Source of the DNA: QHXQ01 sp036389375
GTDB taxonomy: Bacteria; Acidobacteriota; Blastocatellia; Pyrinomonadales; Pyrinomonadaceae
Direction: 5' to 3'
Assembly: GCA_036389375.1 (NCBI GenBank)
Contig: DASVQA010000106.1
Span: 1 to 55,809 of the forward strand
Length of the DNA: 55,809 nt
Shown: piece after piece, positions 33,380 to 42,290 of the stretch
Layout: the number at the start of each line of letters is the position of its first letter
How positions within the stretch are numbered: position 1 is the first letter of the stretch
Translations under genes and position numbers: made by a program
The notes under the pieces: generated by a model
Database searches by the model: none
The model's input: the letters and a program-made list of their open reading frames with translations, nothing else
Told to the model about the DNA's origin: nothing

Positions 33380-36300
33380 ATGAAACGTCCCCAGATATTG
33401 CATTTGACTGCTCATCTCTTCACACTGCTGGTGATCATTCACTTGATGATCTTGCCCAGCCCTATATATGCGCAAGACACGGTGACCGGGGCCTTTGAAG
33501 GCACGGTCAGCGACACCCGGTCAGGCGCGCCCGTTGCAGGCGCAACAGTCGAAATCATCAATCAACAAAGCGGACTGGTCATCACATTGCGAGCAGATTC
33601 GCGCGGCCGCTTTTATCAAGGACTGCTGGCCCCAGCCGTGTATCTGATCCGGGTTTCGCTAACAGGCTACATAACCAAAGAAGTTTTGCAACGATTGCTG
33701 ATCACCCGCACCGGCGAAGTAGTGCCTGTGCCGGTTGGACTTGAACCGATCAGCACTGGCGCAAGTCCGGCTGCAAGTCCGACGCCAAGCGTAACCGCGA
33801 CATCGGGCCCGCCGCCTACGACGACGCCCACGCCGACCGCCACGCCAAGCGCCCGCACCCCGAGCTTAGAGGAGACGGAGATTCGCGCACAGCTTTCCAG
33901 TAACGACGGGCGGCGCAGCGGCTCGTTCACTGACGTTGACCTTACGACTTTGCCGCTCGGCGCAATCACGCTGGTGCGCACATTCGACCAGTTGGCGTTG
34001 CTCCTGCCGGGCGTCGCGCCACCACCGCAGACAATCGGCAACGGTTCAGGCCCCGGTGTTGGCGCAGGTGTCGGCGCAGCGGGTCAGTTTTCGATCAATG
34101 GGCTGCGCTCGCGCGCAAACAATTTCACTGTTGATGGATCAGATAACAACGATGAGGATATCGGTGTGCGCAGACAGGGCTTTGTGGCGCTGATCCCGCA
34201 GCCGATTGAGTCCATTCAGGAGTATCACATTATCACGCTGCTCGCGCCGGCACAGTTCGGGCGCAATATCGGCGCGCAGGTGAACGCCGTCTCTAGGTCG
34301 GGCGGGAGCGCGCCGCACGGCACGCTCTACGGCTTCTTCAATGCGAGTCAACTAAACGCCCGCAACTTCTTCGACACGACGAATGGCAACGCTCGTACTG
34401 CTCTGCGTGTGGGCAATCAAGCAGTCCTGCTCGACGGGCAACCGCTGACCGTCCAAAATCAGAGTGACGGTAAAGATTCATTCACGTTTGGACAGGCCGG
34501 CTTCGTGCTTGGTGGGCCGCTTAAGCGCCCACACGTTTTCTACTTCCTCTCAGCGGAAGGTGAGCGCACGATTGCCAGCCAGGAAGCAAGCTTCGCTGTG
34601 CCGACGGTTGCGCAGCGCGGCATCTTTCGGACTGGTGCCAGTGGCATCTTCCTTGATCCATTCACCGGCGACCCGACCTCTGCTATTCCCGCCAGTCGAA
34701 ACGGCGCGGCGATCTTCAGTCTCTTTCCCTTGCCTAATAACCCTAACGGCCTCTATGGCGCGAATACTTTCACTCAAGTTCTGCCGGCGAGCGGGCAAGG
34801 TAAAATTCTATCGGCCAAGTTGGATGGCAACTTCAAATACAAAGGTCGGCAGCAGTCCGTCACCGAACGCTACAACTACACGGACGATTTTCGCATCATC
34901 CCGGTGACGGGCGGCGCGCTCTTTTCCAGTTTGCGGCCGCGCGTGCGCACGCAAAACTCATCCCTCTTTTTCAACAGCGAAGTGAGCGCGCTCAACTCTG
35001 CCCGCCCCATGTTCAATCAGGTGCGCCTCTCTTATGGACGCACGCGGCTCGGCTTTGACGAAATCCGCGACCGTGATTTCCTCGTGCCGAGCGTCAGCTT
35101 GCCGCGCACACCGTTTCTGTTGAATGCGCCGCTCGCGCTCAACACTACTACGCCGGCCGCGCCGGGCCAGGCCAACACAGGCCCCGTCACGTTTTTGCAT
35201 GATCCCAATGTGCCCACAGTTGAAGATGAAATCGGGCCAATCGGCGCAGTCAACGTGGCGGGCTTCAGCCCCATCGGCGTGGATGTCTTCAACTTTCCGC
35301 AGCAGCGCGTCAACAACACTTATCAGGTGGCCGACGAATTGACGTGGCGCAGCGGCGTGCACGCCGTGGGCTTCGGCGTTGATACGCGCCGCAGCGAGTT
35401 GAATAGCGATCTGCCACGCAATTCGCGGCCGCTCGTCACGTTCAACGGCGGGCCGCGCCTGATCTTTGAGAACGGCGCGTTTCGCTTACCCACCAGCAGC
35501 GACCTCAATCGCTTCATCCGGCCGGAAGACCTTGCGGCGTTAGGCGCGGCCAGCAATTTTTATCTGACACTGAACACGACCGCCGACGCGCGCAACAGCC
35601 TGCGTTATTACCAACTGAACCTTTACGCGCAAGATGCATGGCGACTGCGTCCGAACCTGTCGCTCTCCTATGGCTTGCGCTACGAATACAACACACCCGT
35701 GCGCGAGTTGAACCGTCGTATCGAGCAGACGTTCACCGATCCCGGATTAGCGTTAGCTCCGGGCTTGCGTCAGTTCATCGAAGGCCGCACGCGCATCTTC
35801 GAGCCTGACCGCAATAACTTCGCGCCGCGCATCGGCATGGCCTACTCGCTGACGCCATTCGGCAAAGATCGGCGGACGGTGCTGCGCGGCGGCTACGGCA
35901 TCTTCTACGATCAGATTCTAGGCGCAGTCGTCAGCCAATCGCGTAACGTCTTCCCCACCTTCATCACCCTCAATTTCGGCGGGTTGAACGCTCAGGATGA
36001 TACGACCTCGCTGACCTTCTTCAACCCGGCCACGACCTTTCTGTTTGTGGCTGACAACGACGTGCCACTCGTGCGGCCCGGCACGCCCAACGACTTCAAC
36101 CCGGCGCTGTCGCTGACTGACGTGCTCGACTTTGTCTCAGAGCATTTTCCGAGCGCCCTCGGAGCCACGCTACCCGCCCGCCGCCTCGTCACGCCGGCCG
36201 CGCAGCACTACAGCCTAATCATCGAGCAGCAATGCAGCCCCGACATGTTCTTTACCGTCGCATACGTCGGCACACAGGGCCGACATCTGCTGCGCTTCAC

Positions 36301-37168
36301 CACGCCCAACCTCGGCCCCGGCTCGACGCTCGTGCCGGTCTCCTTCCACACACTCGACAGGGACTTGATCATTCCGGAGATGGACGGCCGAGTGCTGCCG
36401 CCGATGCGCCCTGTGAGCGGCGTCGGCGCGATCAACCGGTTCGAGACGAGCGCAAGTTCGCGTTACGATGCCTTGCAGTTGCAGTTACGCGGCCGCTTCC
36501 ACCGCATGCTGCAGTATCAGGCGTCTTACACGCTCTCGAAAGCGACCGACGACGTGTCTGACGTGTTCGATCTGGCCGGCGCTCCCGCCCTGCCGCAAAA
36601 CAGCTTGACGCTCGCGGGTGAGCGCGGTCTCGCAAACTTCGACACGCGCCAACGCTTCACCTACCAATTCATTTACGACTTCCCACGCCCGCACCGCCGC
36701 GACGGCGCTGTCGGTCTGCTCCGTGACGGTTGGCAGATCGCCGGCACGGGCCGGTTTCAGACAGGCCAGCCCTTCACCGTCAACAGCATCTTCGACGTTA
36801 ATCTGGACGGCAACCTGACCGACCGCCTGAACACGACGCAGGGACTCGTGCAGACCACCGACCGCCGTCGGCCGTTGCGCCTGACAGTTGATCCGCTCAC
36901 GCTGCTTGCGCCGGTCGGCCAAGATGGGAGTGTCGGACGCAACACGTTCCGCGCCGGCAACGTGCTAGAACTCGACATGACGGTGCTGAAGCGTTTTGCC
37001 TTCTCCGAAAGTCGGGGGCTAACCCTGCGGGCAGACATTTTTAATTTCATCAACCGGGCTAATTTTGGTGTTCCGGTGCGCTACCTTGAAGCCCCCAGCT
37101 TCGGGCAAGCCATTAACACGGTCACGCCGGGGCGGCGTGTCCAGCTAGCCTTGAAGTACACGTTCTAA
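33380..37168 (+). CDS. Oar-type TonB-dependent outer-membrane receptor
   Basis: A 1262-residue protein with a signal peptide ending near PSPIYAQ. Residues about 35-125 are a carboxypeptidase-regulatory-like domain (GAFEGTVSDTRSGAPVAGATVEI). A Pro/Thr linker (about 130-170) leads to a plug domain (about 180-320; INGLRSRANNFTVDGSDNND) and a long beta-barrel ending RVQLALKYTF, with the terminal Phe needed for outer-membrane insertion. This plan is typical of the large Oar/SusC-like receptor paralogues common in Acidobacteriota. The ligand is not known, but glycan or peptide uptake is usual. GGGGAAG precedes the ATG. The one-domain protein 30 bases downstream is probably in the same operon. Confidence 0.92.
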   Translation: MKRPQILHLTAHLFTLLVIIHLMILPSPIYAQDTVTGAFEGTVSDTRSGAPVAGATVEIINQQSGLVITLRADSRGRFYQGLLAPAVYLIRVSLTGYITKEVLQRLLITRTGEVVPVPVGLEPISTGASPAASPTPSVTATSGPPPTTTPTPTATPSARTPSLEETEIRAQLSSNDGRRSGSFTDVDLTTLPLGAITLVRTFDQLALLLPGVAPPPQTIGNGSGPGVGAGVGAAGQFSINGLRSRANNFTVDGSDNNDEDIGVRRQGFVALIPQPIESIQEYHIITLLAPAQFGRNIGAQVNAVSRSGGSAPHGTLYGFFNASQLNARNFFDTTNGNARTALRVGNQAVLLDGQPLTVQNQSDGKDSFTFGQAGFVLGGPLKRPHVFYFLSAEGERTIASQEASFAVPTVAQRGIFRTGASGIFLDPFTGDPTSAIPASRNGAAIFSLFPLPNNPNGLYGANTFTQVLPASGQGKILSAKLDGNFKYKGRQQSVTERYNYTDDFRIIPVTGGALFSSLRPRVRTQNSSLFFNSEVSALNSARPMFNQVRLSYGRTRLGFDEIRDRDFLVPSVSLPRTPFLLNAPLALNTTTPAAPGQANTGPVTFLHDPNVPTVEDEIGPIGAVNVAGFSPIGVDVFNFPQQRVNNTYQVADELTWRSGVHAVGFGVDTRRSELNSDLPRNSRPLVTFNGGPRLIFENGAFRLPTSSDLNRFIRPEDLAALGAASNFYLTLNTTADARNSLRYYQLNLYAQDAWRLRPNLSLSYGLRYEYNTPVRELNRRIEQTFTDPGLALAPGLRQFIEGRTRIFEPDRNNFAPRIGMAYSLTPFGKDRRTVLRGGYGIFYDQILGAVVSQSRNVFPTFITLNFGGLNAQDDTTSLTFFNPATTFLFVADNDVPLVRPGTPNDFNPALSLTDVLDFVSEHFPSALGATLPARRLVTPAAQHYSLIIEQQCSPDMFFTVAYVGTQGRHLLRFTTPNLGPGSTLVPVSFHTLDRDLIIPEMDGRVLPPMRPVSGVGAINRFETSASSRYDALQLQLRGRFHRMLQYQASYTLSKATDDVSDVFDLAGAPALPQNSLTLAGERGLANFDTRQRFTYQFIYDFPRPHRRDGAVGLLRDGWQIAGTGRFQTGQPFTVNSIFDVNLDGNLTDRLNTTQGLVQTTDRRRPLRLTVDPLTLLAPVGQDGSVGRNTFRAGNVLELDMTVLKRFAFSESRGLTLRADIFNFINRANFGVPVRYLEAPSFGQAINTVTPGRRVQLALKYTF

Positions 37169-37197
37169 ATGCCGACTCACGTAAAGGAGAGACGATC

Positions 37198-37455
37198 ATG
37201 GCCGGTTCAATCAGTGGTAAGGTAACTAATTCAAGTGGCAGCGGATTGCCTAACCTCACAGTCCAAGCGGTCGCCGGCGGCACGCCTGCTAGTGCCACGA
37301 CGAACAGCAGTGGTAATTACCAGATAACGAATCTCAATGCCGGCACATACACGGTATTGGTGAGACCCGGTGCGGGGACATTTACCCCGCCTACGTTCAG
37401 TGTCACCTTGGCGCAGAATCAGAACGTGACAGGTCGTAATTTTACACAAAGCTAA
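37198..37455 (+). CDS. Single-domain carboxypeptidase-regulatory-like (CnaB-type) protein
   Basis: An 85-residue protein made of one Ig-like domain: ISGKVTNSSGSGLPNLTVQA, TTNSSGNYQITNLNAGTYTV, FSVTLAQNQNVTGRNF. It matches the carboxypeptidase-regulatory-like or CnaB fold along its whole length, without signal peptide, sortase signal or fused enzyme. AAGGAGAG lies before the ATG. Such a domain normally forms part of larger surface proteins, and the upstream receptor carries one at its N-terminus. A soluble partner of the receptor is possible. A damaged second copy follows, so the gene was duplicated in tandem. Confidence 0.75.
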   Translation: MAGSISGKVTNSSGSGLPNLTVQAVAGGTPASATTNSSGNYQITNLNAGTYTVLVRPGAGTFTPPTFSVTLAQNQNVTGRNFTQS

Positions 37456-37502
37456 CGTCCTTAAAACTGAGCCAGGCAGCGCAGTTACTGGGGCACTACT
37501 GT

Positions 37503-37796
37503 ATGCTACTGCGCTGTCATGCAGCAGCCTCACACGTAATGCAGCGGCGAACCCTTGTGGCTGGTTCGGTCACAGGCAAGGTGACTGATCTGACCGGCAA
37601 TGCCCTTGCAGGTATAGAAGTACATGCCTCGCCTTTGGAGGGCGCAGGCGAGGACGCGCACGACACCACCAAAGCAGGTGGCAATTATCAACTCACCAAT
37701 TTGAACGCCGGCATTCATTTGCGGTCAGAGATGGATAGGCAGAGCGACCGTCAGCAGATAGGTTGTAGCCATATCGAACCCGCCCGTGTTCGATGA
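37503..37796 (+). pseudogene. Decayed second copy of the CnaB-type domain gene
   Basis: The frame contains GSVTGKVTDLTGNALAGIEV and GNYQLTNLNAGIH, clearly homologous to the preceding gene (GSISGKV..., GNYQITNLNAGTY), but after NLNAG the homology stops and the rest of the domain is replaced by unrelated residues to 37796. The first 20 codons also have no counterpart. An insertion or deletion near 37716 probably truncated it. The following 120 bases hold nothing recognisable. Confidence 0.65.
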
Positions 37797-37915
37797 TTGA
37801 CTGAAGAAACGCTAGCAGCAGGGTTGGTTTGCAAAGTGAGTAATCGCCAAACTATTTGGTGCGGCGGGTATCCCGCCTATGCCCGGCAGCGGGCCTACAG
37901 TAATACGTGCCACAT

Positions 37916-38512
37916 TCAGCCTTCGCGGAGGTTGCGGAAGGTCACCGAGTAGCGCAACGCGTCCACCGGCGGGATGCTGTGTTCCCACTGAGAGCGCGCC
38001 GGCCCGCTCAGCAGGTAGGCCGAGCGCGGCTCCGTTGTCAGGTTCACCCGCTCCCACTTTCTCTCGCCCACCTTCCGCCTCAGCCGTAGCACGCATGGCG
38101 AGAGGAGCGAGACGCCGACCGTCTCGCCGAAGACCGCCTTGTCGCGGTGCCACCCGATCCCTGCGCCGGGGCCGTACTCGGTGACGAGCACGTGCTCCAA
38201 CTCATCCGGCTCAATCCCAGCGAACGCGGCGGCGGCGGGCCGGAGCGTGAGAAGGAAGTCGGGGATGTCGTCCGCCTTGCGCAGGTGGCGGGCCGAGAAA
38301 TCGTAGTGCCAACCGAAGGAGACGACGCGACGCCTGCCCGTGTAGCCATGAAACTCGAACTCACGGAAGGGCAGCTTGCACACGCGCACCAATAGTGCGG
38401 CCTCATCGGCCGCGCCGATCAGTTCGGGTTTATACCGGAAGCCCTCTGGGAGAACGGCCGCCGATTTTATTGTGCCGCCCTCCCTATCGAAAATGTCTAA
38501 CTGCGACCGCAT
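37916..38512 (-). CDS. alkB: AlkB-like 2-oxoglutarate/Fe(II) dioxygenase
   Basis: A 198-residue protein of the AlkB superfamily. The iron ligands are seen in GIGWHRDKAVFG (HxD) and WEHSIPP (His), with the 2-oxoglutarate-binding Arg in LRYSVTFRNL. The substrate-lid region includes FEFHGYTGRRRVVSFGWHYDF. The opening MRSQLDIFDREGG resembles known short members. Family members demethylate alkylated DNA or RNA bases; the substrate class cannot be set by eye. The ATG at 38512 has GAGGGA before it; a TTG at 38554 overlapping the YwbE stop is an alternative that would couple the two genes. Close linkage to ywbE is a known arrangement in some genomes as I recall, but I cannot verify this here. Confidence 0.9.
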   Translation of the reverse strand: MRSQLDIFDREGGTIKSAAVLPEGFRYKPELIGAADEAALLVRVCKLPFREFEFHGYTGRRRVVSFGWHYDFSARHLRKADDIPDFLLTLRPAAAAFAGIEPDELEHVLVTEYGPGAGIGWHRDKAVFGETVGVSLLSPCVLRLRRKVGERKWERVNLTTEPRSAYLLSGPARSQWEHSIPPVDALRYSVTFRNLREG

Positions 38513-38550
38513 GTCTCCCTCGTACGCGGAAATGTCGGGGCGTCGAGCCT

Positions 38551-38748
38551 TCAACCTGTAATGATCTCTTTAACCCTGCCGACCTCACCCGTCTCCAGCC
38601 TGACTTTGACGCCGTGCGGGTGGTGAGAAGATTTCGTCAGCACATCTTTGACGACGCCCCGGGTCAGCTTTCCCGTGCGCTGATCCTGCTTGAGGACTAT
38701 GTCAACTGTAAGCCCCGGTCTTACGTCTTTCCTCTCCCTGCCATCCAT
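38551..38748 (-). CDS. ywbE: YwbE family protein
   Basis: A 65-residue protein matching the YwbE (DUF2196) family along its entire length: RKDVRPGLTVDIVLKQDQ, TGKLTRGVVKDVLT, HPHGVKVRLETGEVGRVKEI. The family is widespread and small, with an SH3/KOW-like appearance suggesting nucleic-acid binding, but has no assigned role. GGAGG lies before the ATG. It is followed at once by the AlkB-like gene and preceded by a zinc-ribbon gene, all on the minus strand. Confidence 0.93.
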   Translation of the reverse strand: MDGRERKDVRPGLTVDIVLKQDQRTGKLTRGVVKDVLTKSSHHPHGVKVRLETGEVGRVKEIITG

Positions 38749-38798
38749 GAGTCACCGCCTCCGCCTGCCCGCCGCCAAAGCTGGCTCTAGTCGTGCCA

Positions 38799-39152
38799 TC
38801 ACCTTCTCACGCGCGTCACTTGGCGCGGTGCTTGATGGGTCTCCGCGCCATCAGGGGCAAGCAACGCGTCAAGCAGTCCGCCGCCCATAGTGAAAGGCGC
38901 GCAGGCGCGGCAGAATATGACGAGCGGTAGGCTCGAGGCGGACTCAGCCTCGCTGGTGAAGAGTTCGCCCTCGCGAATAACGTTTCCGCAAGGGGAGCAC
39001 GTCAGTTCCGGCAGCGCGTGATAAAGGGCCGCCCGCTCGCCCGTCGCCGACAGGGCCTCGCCCCGGCCCTCTCGCCGTGCGGGTTGCCGCGCTTTACGCC
39101 CCCGCCGCGCTTCATGGACGACTCCCCAGGCCACTCGTCTCGACAGCTTCAC
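38799..39152 (-). CDS. Small protein with a CxxC-CxxC zinc-ribbon pattern
   Basis: A 117-residue protein, not assigned to a family. The N-terminal 40 residues are Arg-rich (RRVAWGVVHEARRGRKARQ). The middle contains LTCSPCGNVIREGE and, about 25 residues later, IFCRACAPF, the spacing of a zinc ribbon. The GTG start at 39152 has AGGA at a suitable distance. It lies 50 bases before ywbE on the same strand, suggesting one transcript with ywbE and the AlkB-like gene. A nucleic-acid-binding role would fit but is inference. Confidence 0.5.
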   Translation of the reverse strand: MKLSRRVAWGVVHEARRGRKARQPARREGRGEALSATGERAALYHALPELTCSPCGNVIREGELFTSEAESASSLPLVIFCRACAPFTMGGGLLDALLAPDGAETHQAPRQVTRVRR

Positions 39153-39476
39153 TTATCCTGATAGCCCAGAAAGGTGACGGCAATTCAGGTCAAATTCTCC
39201 GGCCCATGATCGTAGCGCAACATCGCCTTCGGGTCACGGTGATTCCGTATCAGCTACACACCTATTAAGGGTTCATGCTCGGCGGTGTTCACCGACGTGG
39301 AGCGACCGGTCATCGAACTGGCGGACGCGCTGGCGGACAGCCACGACGCGCAGTTCGCGTGATGCCGGGTTATAATCGCGGCGTAGGGCCGGCTAAGGAC
39401 GTGTTCAGGGCTGAACGGACGCACGCCCTGGTCTTCCGCGCGCCGGACGCGGTACGGGGCAGGAAAAGGGGTGGCA
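39153..39476. other. Intergenic region with a gene remnant and a -10 box
   Basis: No complete gene is seen. An open stretch on the plus strand ending at TGA 39360-39362 has coding-like third positions (VFTDVERPVIELADALADS) but no start codon and may be a gene relic. TATAAT at 39371-39376 could serve the gene at 39477, although no good -35 box is seen. Confidence 0.4.
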
Positions 39477-39980
39477 ATGCGGCAGGCGGGCATACAGTGG
39501 CTAGGCATCACGTGGACGCTGCTCTACGCCGCTCTGATCGTCTGGCTCTACGTCGCCGCGCCGCGCACGCTCCGCGAGGCGAGCAACGAGGCGTCGGCCG
39601 CGATCGGCGCGTACCAGATCGATCAAGCGCGCTTCGACGCGGCGCGTGAACTCTTCAGCCACGGGCAGTACGCCGCCGCCCGCGACGAGTGGCAGCGGGC
39701 AGACCCGGCGCGACGCGACGCACGCACGCAGTTCTACGTCGCCTACGCCTGCTACCGTGAAGGCTGGGGGCGCGTCTACAGCGACGAGACGCTGTATCGC
39801 GCGGGCCTCGAAGCCGTCAACCGCGCCATCGAACTGTCGCCGCAGGGCCCGCTCACGGTCGAAGACCCGGAACTGCGCATGCACACGGCGGCCGAGTTGA
39901 AGGCGGAGCTAGAGGCGGGCCTCGCGCGCAAGTGGTCAGACCTCAACCCTGTCGAGCTTTTAAGGCGGGAACGCAAATGA
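39477..39980 (+). CDS. Membrane-anchored TPR-like protein
   Basis: A 167-residue protein with one N-terminal span (about 7-27; WLGITWTLLYAALIVWLYVAA) and a helical region with tetratricopeptide-like pairs (ARFDAARELFSHGQYAAARDEW, RTQFYVAYACYREGWG, GLEAVNRAIELSPQG). The soluble part probably faces the periplasm as a binding scaffold. AAAGGGG lies six bases before the ATG at 39477. Its stop overlaps the start of the next membrane gene (ATGA), so the two proteins are likely partners. No family name can be given. Confidence 0.75.
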   Translation: MRQAGIQWLGITWTLLYAALIVWLYVAAPRTLREASNEASAAIGAYQIDQARFDAARELFSHGQYAAARDEWQRADPARRDARTQFYVAYACYREGWGRVYSDETLYRAGLEAVNRAIELSPQGPLTVEDPELRMHTAAELKAELEAGLARKWSDLNPVELLRRERK

Positions 39981-40777
39981 CCGCCGGACGCGCCCAGACC
40001 GATCACGCGGCTATAAACCGCGCGCTCGTGCGCTACCTCCTACTGCCGACCTTCTTACTGACCGTCGCGCTCACGGGCGGGGTGCGTGTGGACGCCACGA
40101 CGCGCGCCCTCCTCTTCCGCCCGCCGCCGCTCGTTACGCTCGTGCTCGCGCTGCTGCTCTTGCCACTGCTCGTGCGCGGCGGCCTTATCGTCCCGCGCGC
40201 TTGGTTCGACGCCGCGCTGCCGCCCCGCGCGAACTTCGCACACGCGCTCACGCTCATCGCGCTCTACTTCGCCTCCGCCCAAGCGTTCAACGCGGTGCTG
40301 CCAGAGGCGGGTCTCATGCGCTGGCTCTTCGCATTCTTCTTCCTGTGGACTCTCTGGCAACAGCAGTTCAGCCGCTTCGACGCGCGCCGGCTACTCGGCA
40401 GCTTGGCGGCACTCTTCGGCACGGCGTTTGTGCTCAAACACCTGCTCCTAGCCCCGCTCTACGCGCCCGAAGGGGGCTGGCTGAAGCGGCTCGCGGGCGC
40501 GCTCTTCGAGGGTCTGACGCAGGGAACAGTCGGGGGCGGCGAGTCCTTCGCGCCCGCCTCCGGCTACCTCGCCTTCTTAACCCTTGTACTCTACGCTGCT
40601 GGCCTCTTGCTGATGAGCGTCACGCCCGACCAACTAAAGACAGCGGACGCTGCCTGGCCAGACTCCGACCTGATGTCGCGGTCAGAACCGAGGCTCATCA
40701 CAGCGACGCCGGAGGCGGCCAGCCCCGTGAGTGCCACCGACAATCCGGCGCGCGACGGCGTGGATCGTGCCGAGTAG
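39977..40777 (+). CDS. Polytopic membrane protein of unknown function
   Basis: A 266-residue protein with about six predicted spans and a soluble C-terminal tail of about 45 residues. No transporter or enzyme motif was recognised. The ATG at 39977 overlaps the upstream stop codon by four bases (ATGA), so it is translationally coupled to the TPR-like protein, and the two probably form one membrane complex. The open frame extends upstream but without a start as convincing. Confidence 0.75.
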   Translation: MTAGRAQTDHAAINRALVRYLLLPTFLLTVALTGGVRVDATTRALLFRPPPLVTLVLALLLLPLLVRGGLIVPRAWFDAALPPRANFAHALTLIALYFASAQAFNAVLPEAGLMRWLFAFFFLWTLWQQQFSRFDARRLLGSLAALFGTAFVLKHLLLAPLYAPEGGWLKRLAGALFEGLTQGTVGGGESFAPASGYLAFLTLVLYAAGLLLMSVTPDQLKTADAAWPDSDLMSRSEPRLITATPEAASPVSATDNPARDGVDRAE

Positions 40778-41099
40778 CAGTTTTCGTCGGTGACGAATTC
40801 ACGTTCACGCACAACTGGGCATGATCTGTTTTTCGCGGCGCGCTGCGAGGCACGAGGCGGTGCTCAAGCTCTACGGCGAGCAGCAGAACCGTCAGCATCA
40901 AATCCGAAACACGACTAAAGTTCTGGCGCGGCGGTTCGGAGTTTCGCTTGTGCGGTTCGCCGTTTCGTGCTACTGTCTGCGCGCCAATCAGCGCCCGCAG
41001 TGGCTTCAGTGGCGGGCGCGCACGTCTCATCCGAAGGATAGACACCCAACACATCGGACGTTTCCCTAGCTTAGAGCTTTAGAGAAGGAGCGCAAGCAC
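40778..41099. other. Intergenic region with one hairpin
   Basis: No gene is supported. GCGCCCGC and GCGGGCGC (40991-40998 and 41012-41019) can form an 8-bp hairpin. The rest shows no repeat or RNA gene. The upstream region of the Tat-exported DUF6916 gene must lie here. Confidence 0.5.
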
Positions 41100-41540
41100 A
41101 TGCCGATTTCCCGTCGCCTTTTTCTCCGCGCGAGCGCCGTGACCGTGGCCGCCGCCGGTGCCCCTATCAGCATCAACGCCTTGACCACCGAACGTGCCGC
41201 GCATGGCAACGCCCCCGCGTCGCCCTCCGGCCAGCCCATACTGATGACCAAAGCCATGTTCGCGCCCCACCTGCACACGACCTTCGTCATCAAGACGGAG
41301 GACGCGCAGACGGTGCCCGTCGAGTTGGTCGAGTTGCATGACCACGCCACCGCGCATAAGGCGGCGGCGCACGAGTGCTTTGCGCTCACCTTCCGCGCGC
41401 CCGCGCACCGCACGCTCAAGCAGAACACCTACCGCATCGAGCACCGTGCGCTCGGCCAGTTCGATCTGTTCGTCGCGCCGATGAGGAGTGCCCATCACGG
41501 GCAGGTCTATGAAGCGATCATCAACCACGCTCGCGCCTGA
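41100..41540 (+). CDS. Tat-exported DUF6916-like protein
   Basis: A 146-residue protein with a twin-arginine signal (SRRLFLRASAVTVAAAGAP), so it is exported folded. The mature domain (about 48-146; APHLHTTFVIKTEDAQTVPVELVEL, CFALTFRAP, YRIEHRALGQFDLFVAPM, YEAIINHA) matches the same small domain as the gene at 42274, which I assign to DUF6916. Its function is unknown; homologues tend to occur near Tail Collar genes, as here. GAGAAGGAG lies before the ATG. It is the exported member of a pair flanking an acetyltransferase gene. Confidence 0.78.
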   Translation: MPISRRLFLRASAVTVAAAGAPISINALTTERAAHGNAPASPSGQPILMTKAMFAPHLHTTFVIKTEDAQTVPVELVELHDHATAHKAAAHECFALTFRAPAHRTLKQNTYRIEHRALGQFDLFVAPMRSAHHGQVYEAIINHARA

Positions 41541-41581
41541 GCCGCGGCCGGAGACGTACGGGCGCGGCGCGTCTGCCGCGC

Positions 41582-41675
41582 GGCGCTGAGCCTCAGCGCC
41601 AGCCGCCTCGTCAAATCTCATCTCAGCCTTACCTTACACGTGCGCCGGGCGACGTTTCTGCGCCGCCCGGCGCAC
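41582..41675. terminator. Two strong hairpins between the DUF6916-like and GNAT genes
   Basis: GGCGCTGAG/CTCAGCGCC (41582-41590, 41592-41600) and the 12-bp stem GTGCGCCGGGCG/CGCCCGGCGCAC (41640-41651, 41664-41675) lie downstream of the DUF6916-like gene. Neither has a clear T-tract, so a terminator role is probable rather than certain. Confidence 0.5.
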
Positions 41676-41744
41676 GCCGGTTTCGCCTTGTCAGAGAACG
41701 CGGCACACGGCGGCGGCTGGAATTATTAAGGAGCGACTTGTCTG

Positions 41745-42290
41745 ATGGAGAGTAGCGGCCGGGATATCGCGCTGCCCGGCGGGGGTGTGGTCGCGCTGCG
41801 CCCGGTGACGCCTGACGACGCGGAGTTCTTACGCGCCGTCTACGCCAGCACGCGCGCGGACGAACTCGCGCATGTCAACTGGGACGCGCGCCAGAAGGAC
41901 GCCTTCCTGCGCATGCAGGCGGACGCGCAGCGCCACGAGTACGAAGCGCGCTACCCCAACGCGCAGTACGACGTGATCCTGCTCGACGGTGCGCCGGTCG
42001 GCCGCCTCTGGATCGGGCGGAGCGAGGCGGAGATCAGGCTGCTCGACATCGCCCTGCTGCCGGCGGCGCAGAATCGCGGCATCGGCGGCGCGCTCATACG
42101 TCGGCTCATCGCCGAAGCGCAGCAGACCGGCAAGCGGCTGCGTCACATGGTTTTCATTATGAACCGGGACGCTCAGCGCTTCTACGAGCGGCTTGGCTTC
42201 CGCGTCATCGAAGATCTAGGCGCGTATCAGCACATGGAGTGGCAGGGAGACGCGGACGGTAGCGAGACCGCCGCTAGCGCGCGAGGTTAA
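41745..42290 (+). CDS. GNAT family N-acetyltransferase
   Basis: A 181-residue soluble GNAT enzyme. The acetyl-CoA loop is seen in LLPAAQNRGIGGALIRRLI (Q/RxxGxG/A), followed by the beta5-alpha4 region HMVFIMNRDAQRFYERLGF. The N-terminal half (VALRPVTPDDAEFLRAVYASTR) is the usual start of the fold. It transfers acetyl from acetyl-CoA to an amine; the substrate is not identifiable. AAGGAG lies about ten bases before the ATG. Its 3' end overlaps the convergent DUF6916 gene by 17 bases. Position between two DUF6916 genes suggests it modifies a component of the surface module. Confidence 0.9.
   Translation: MESSGRDIALPGGGVVALRPVTPDDAEFLRAVYASTRADELAHVNWDARQKDAFLRMQADAQRHEYEARYPNAQYDVILLDGAPVGRLWIGRSEAEIRLLDIALLPAAQNRGIGGALIRRLIAEAQQTGKRLRHMVFIMNRDAQRFYERLGFRVIEDLGAYQHMEWQGDADGSETAASARG

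Noticed and set aside
40698..41054. Minus-strand open frame of 118 codons between the membrane gene and the DUF6916-like gene.
   Set aside because: Composition resembles non-coding DNA. It overlaps the end of the membrane protein gene and has no start signal.
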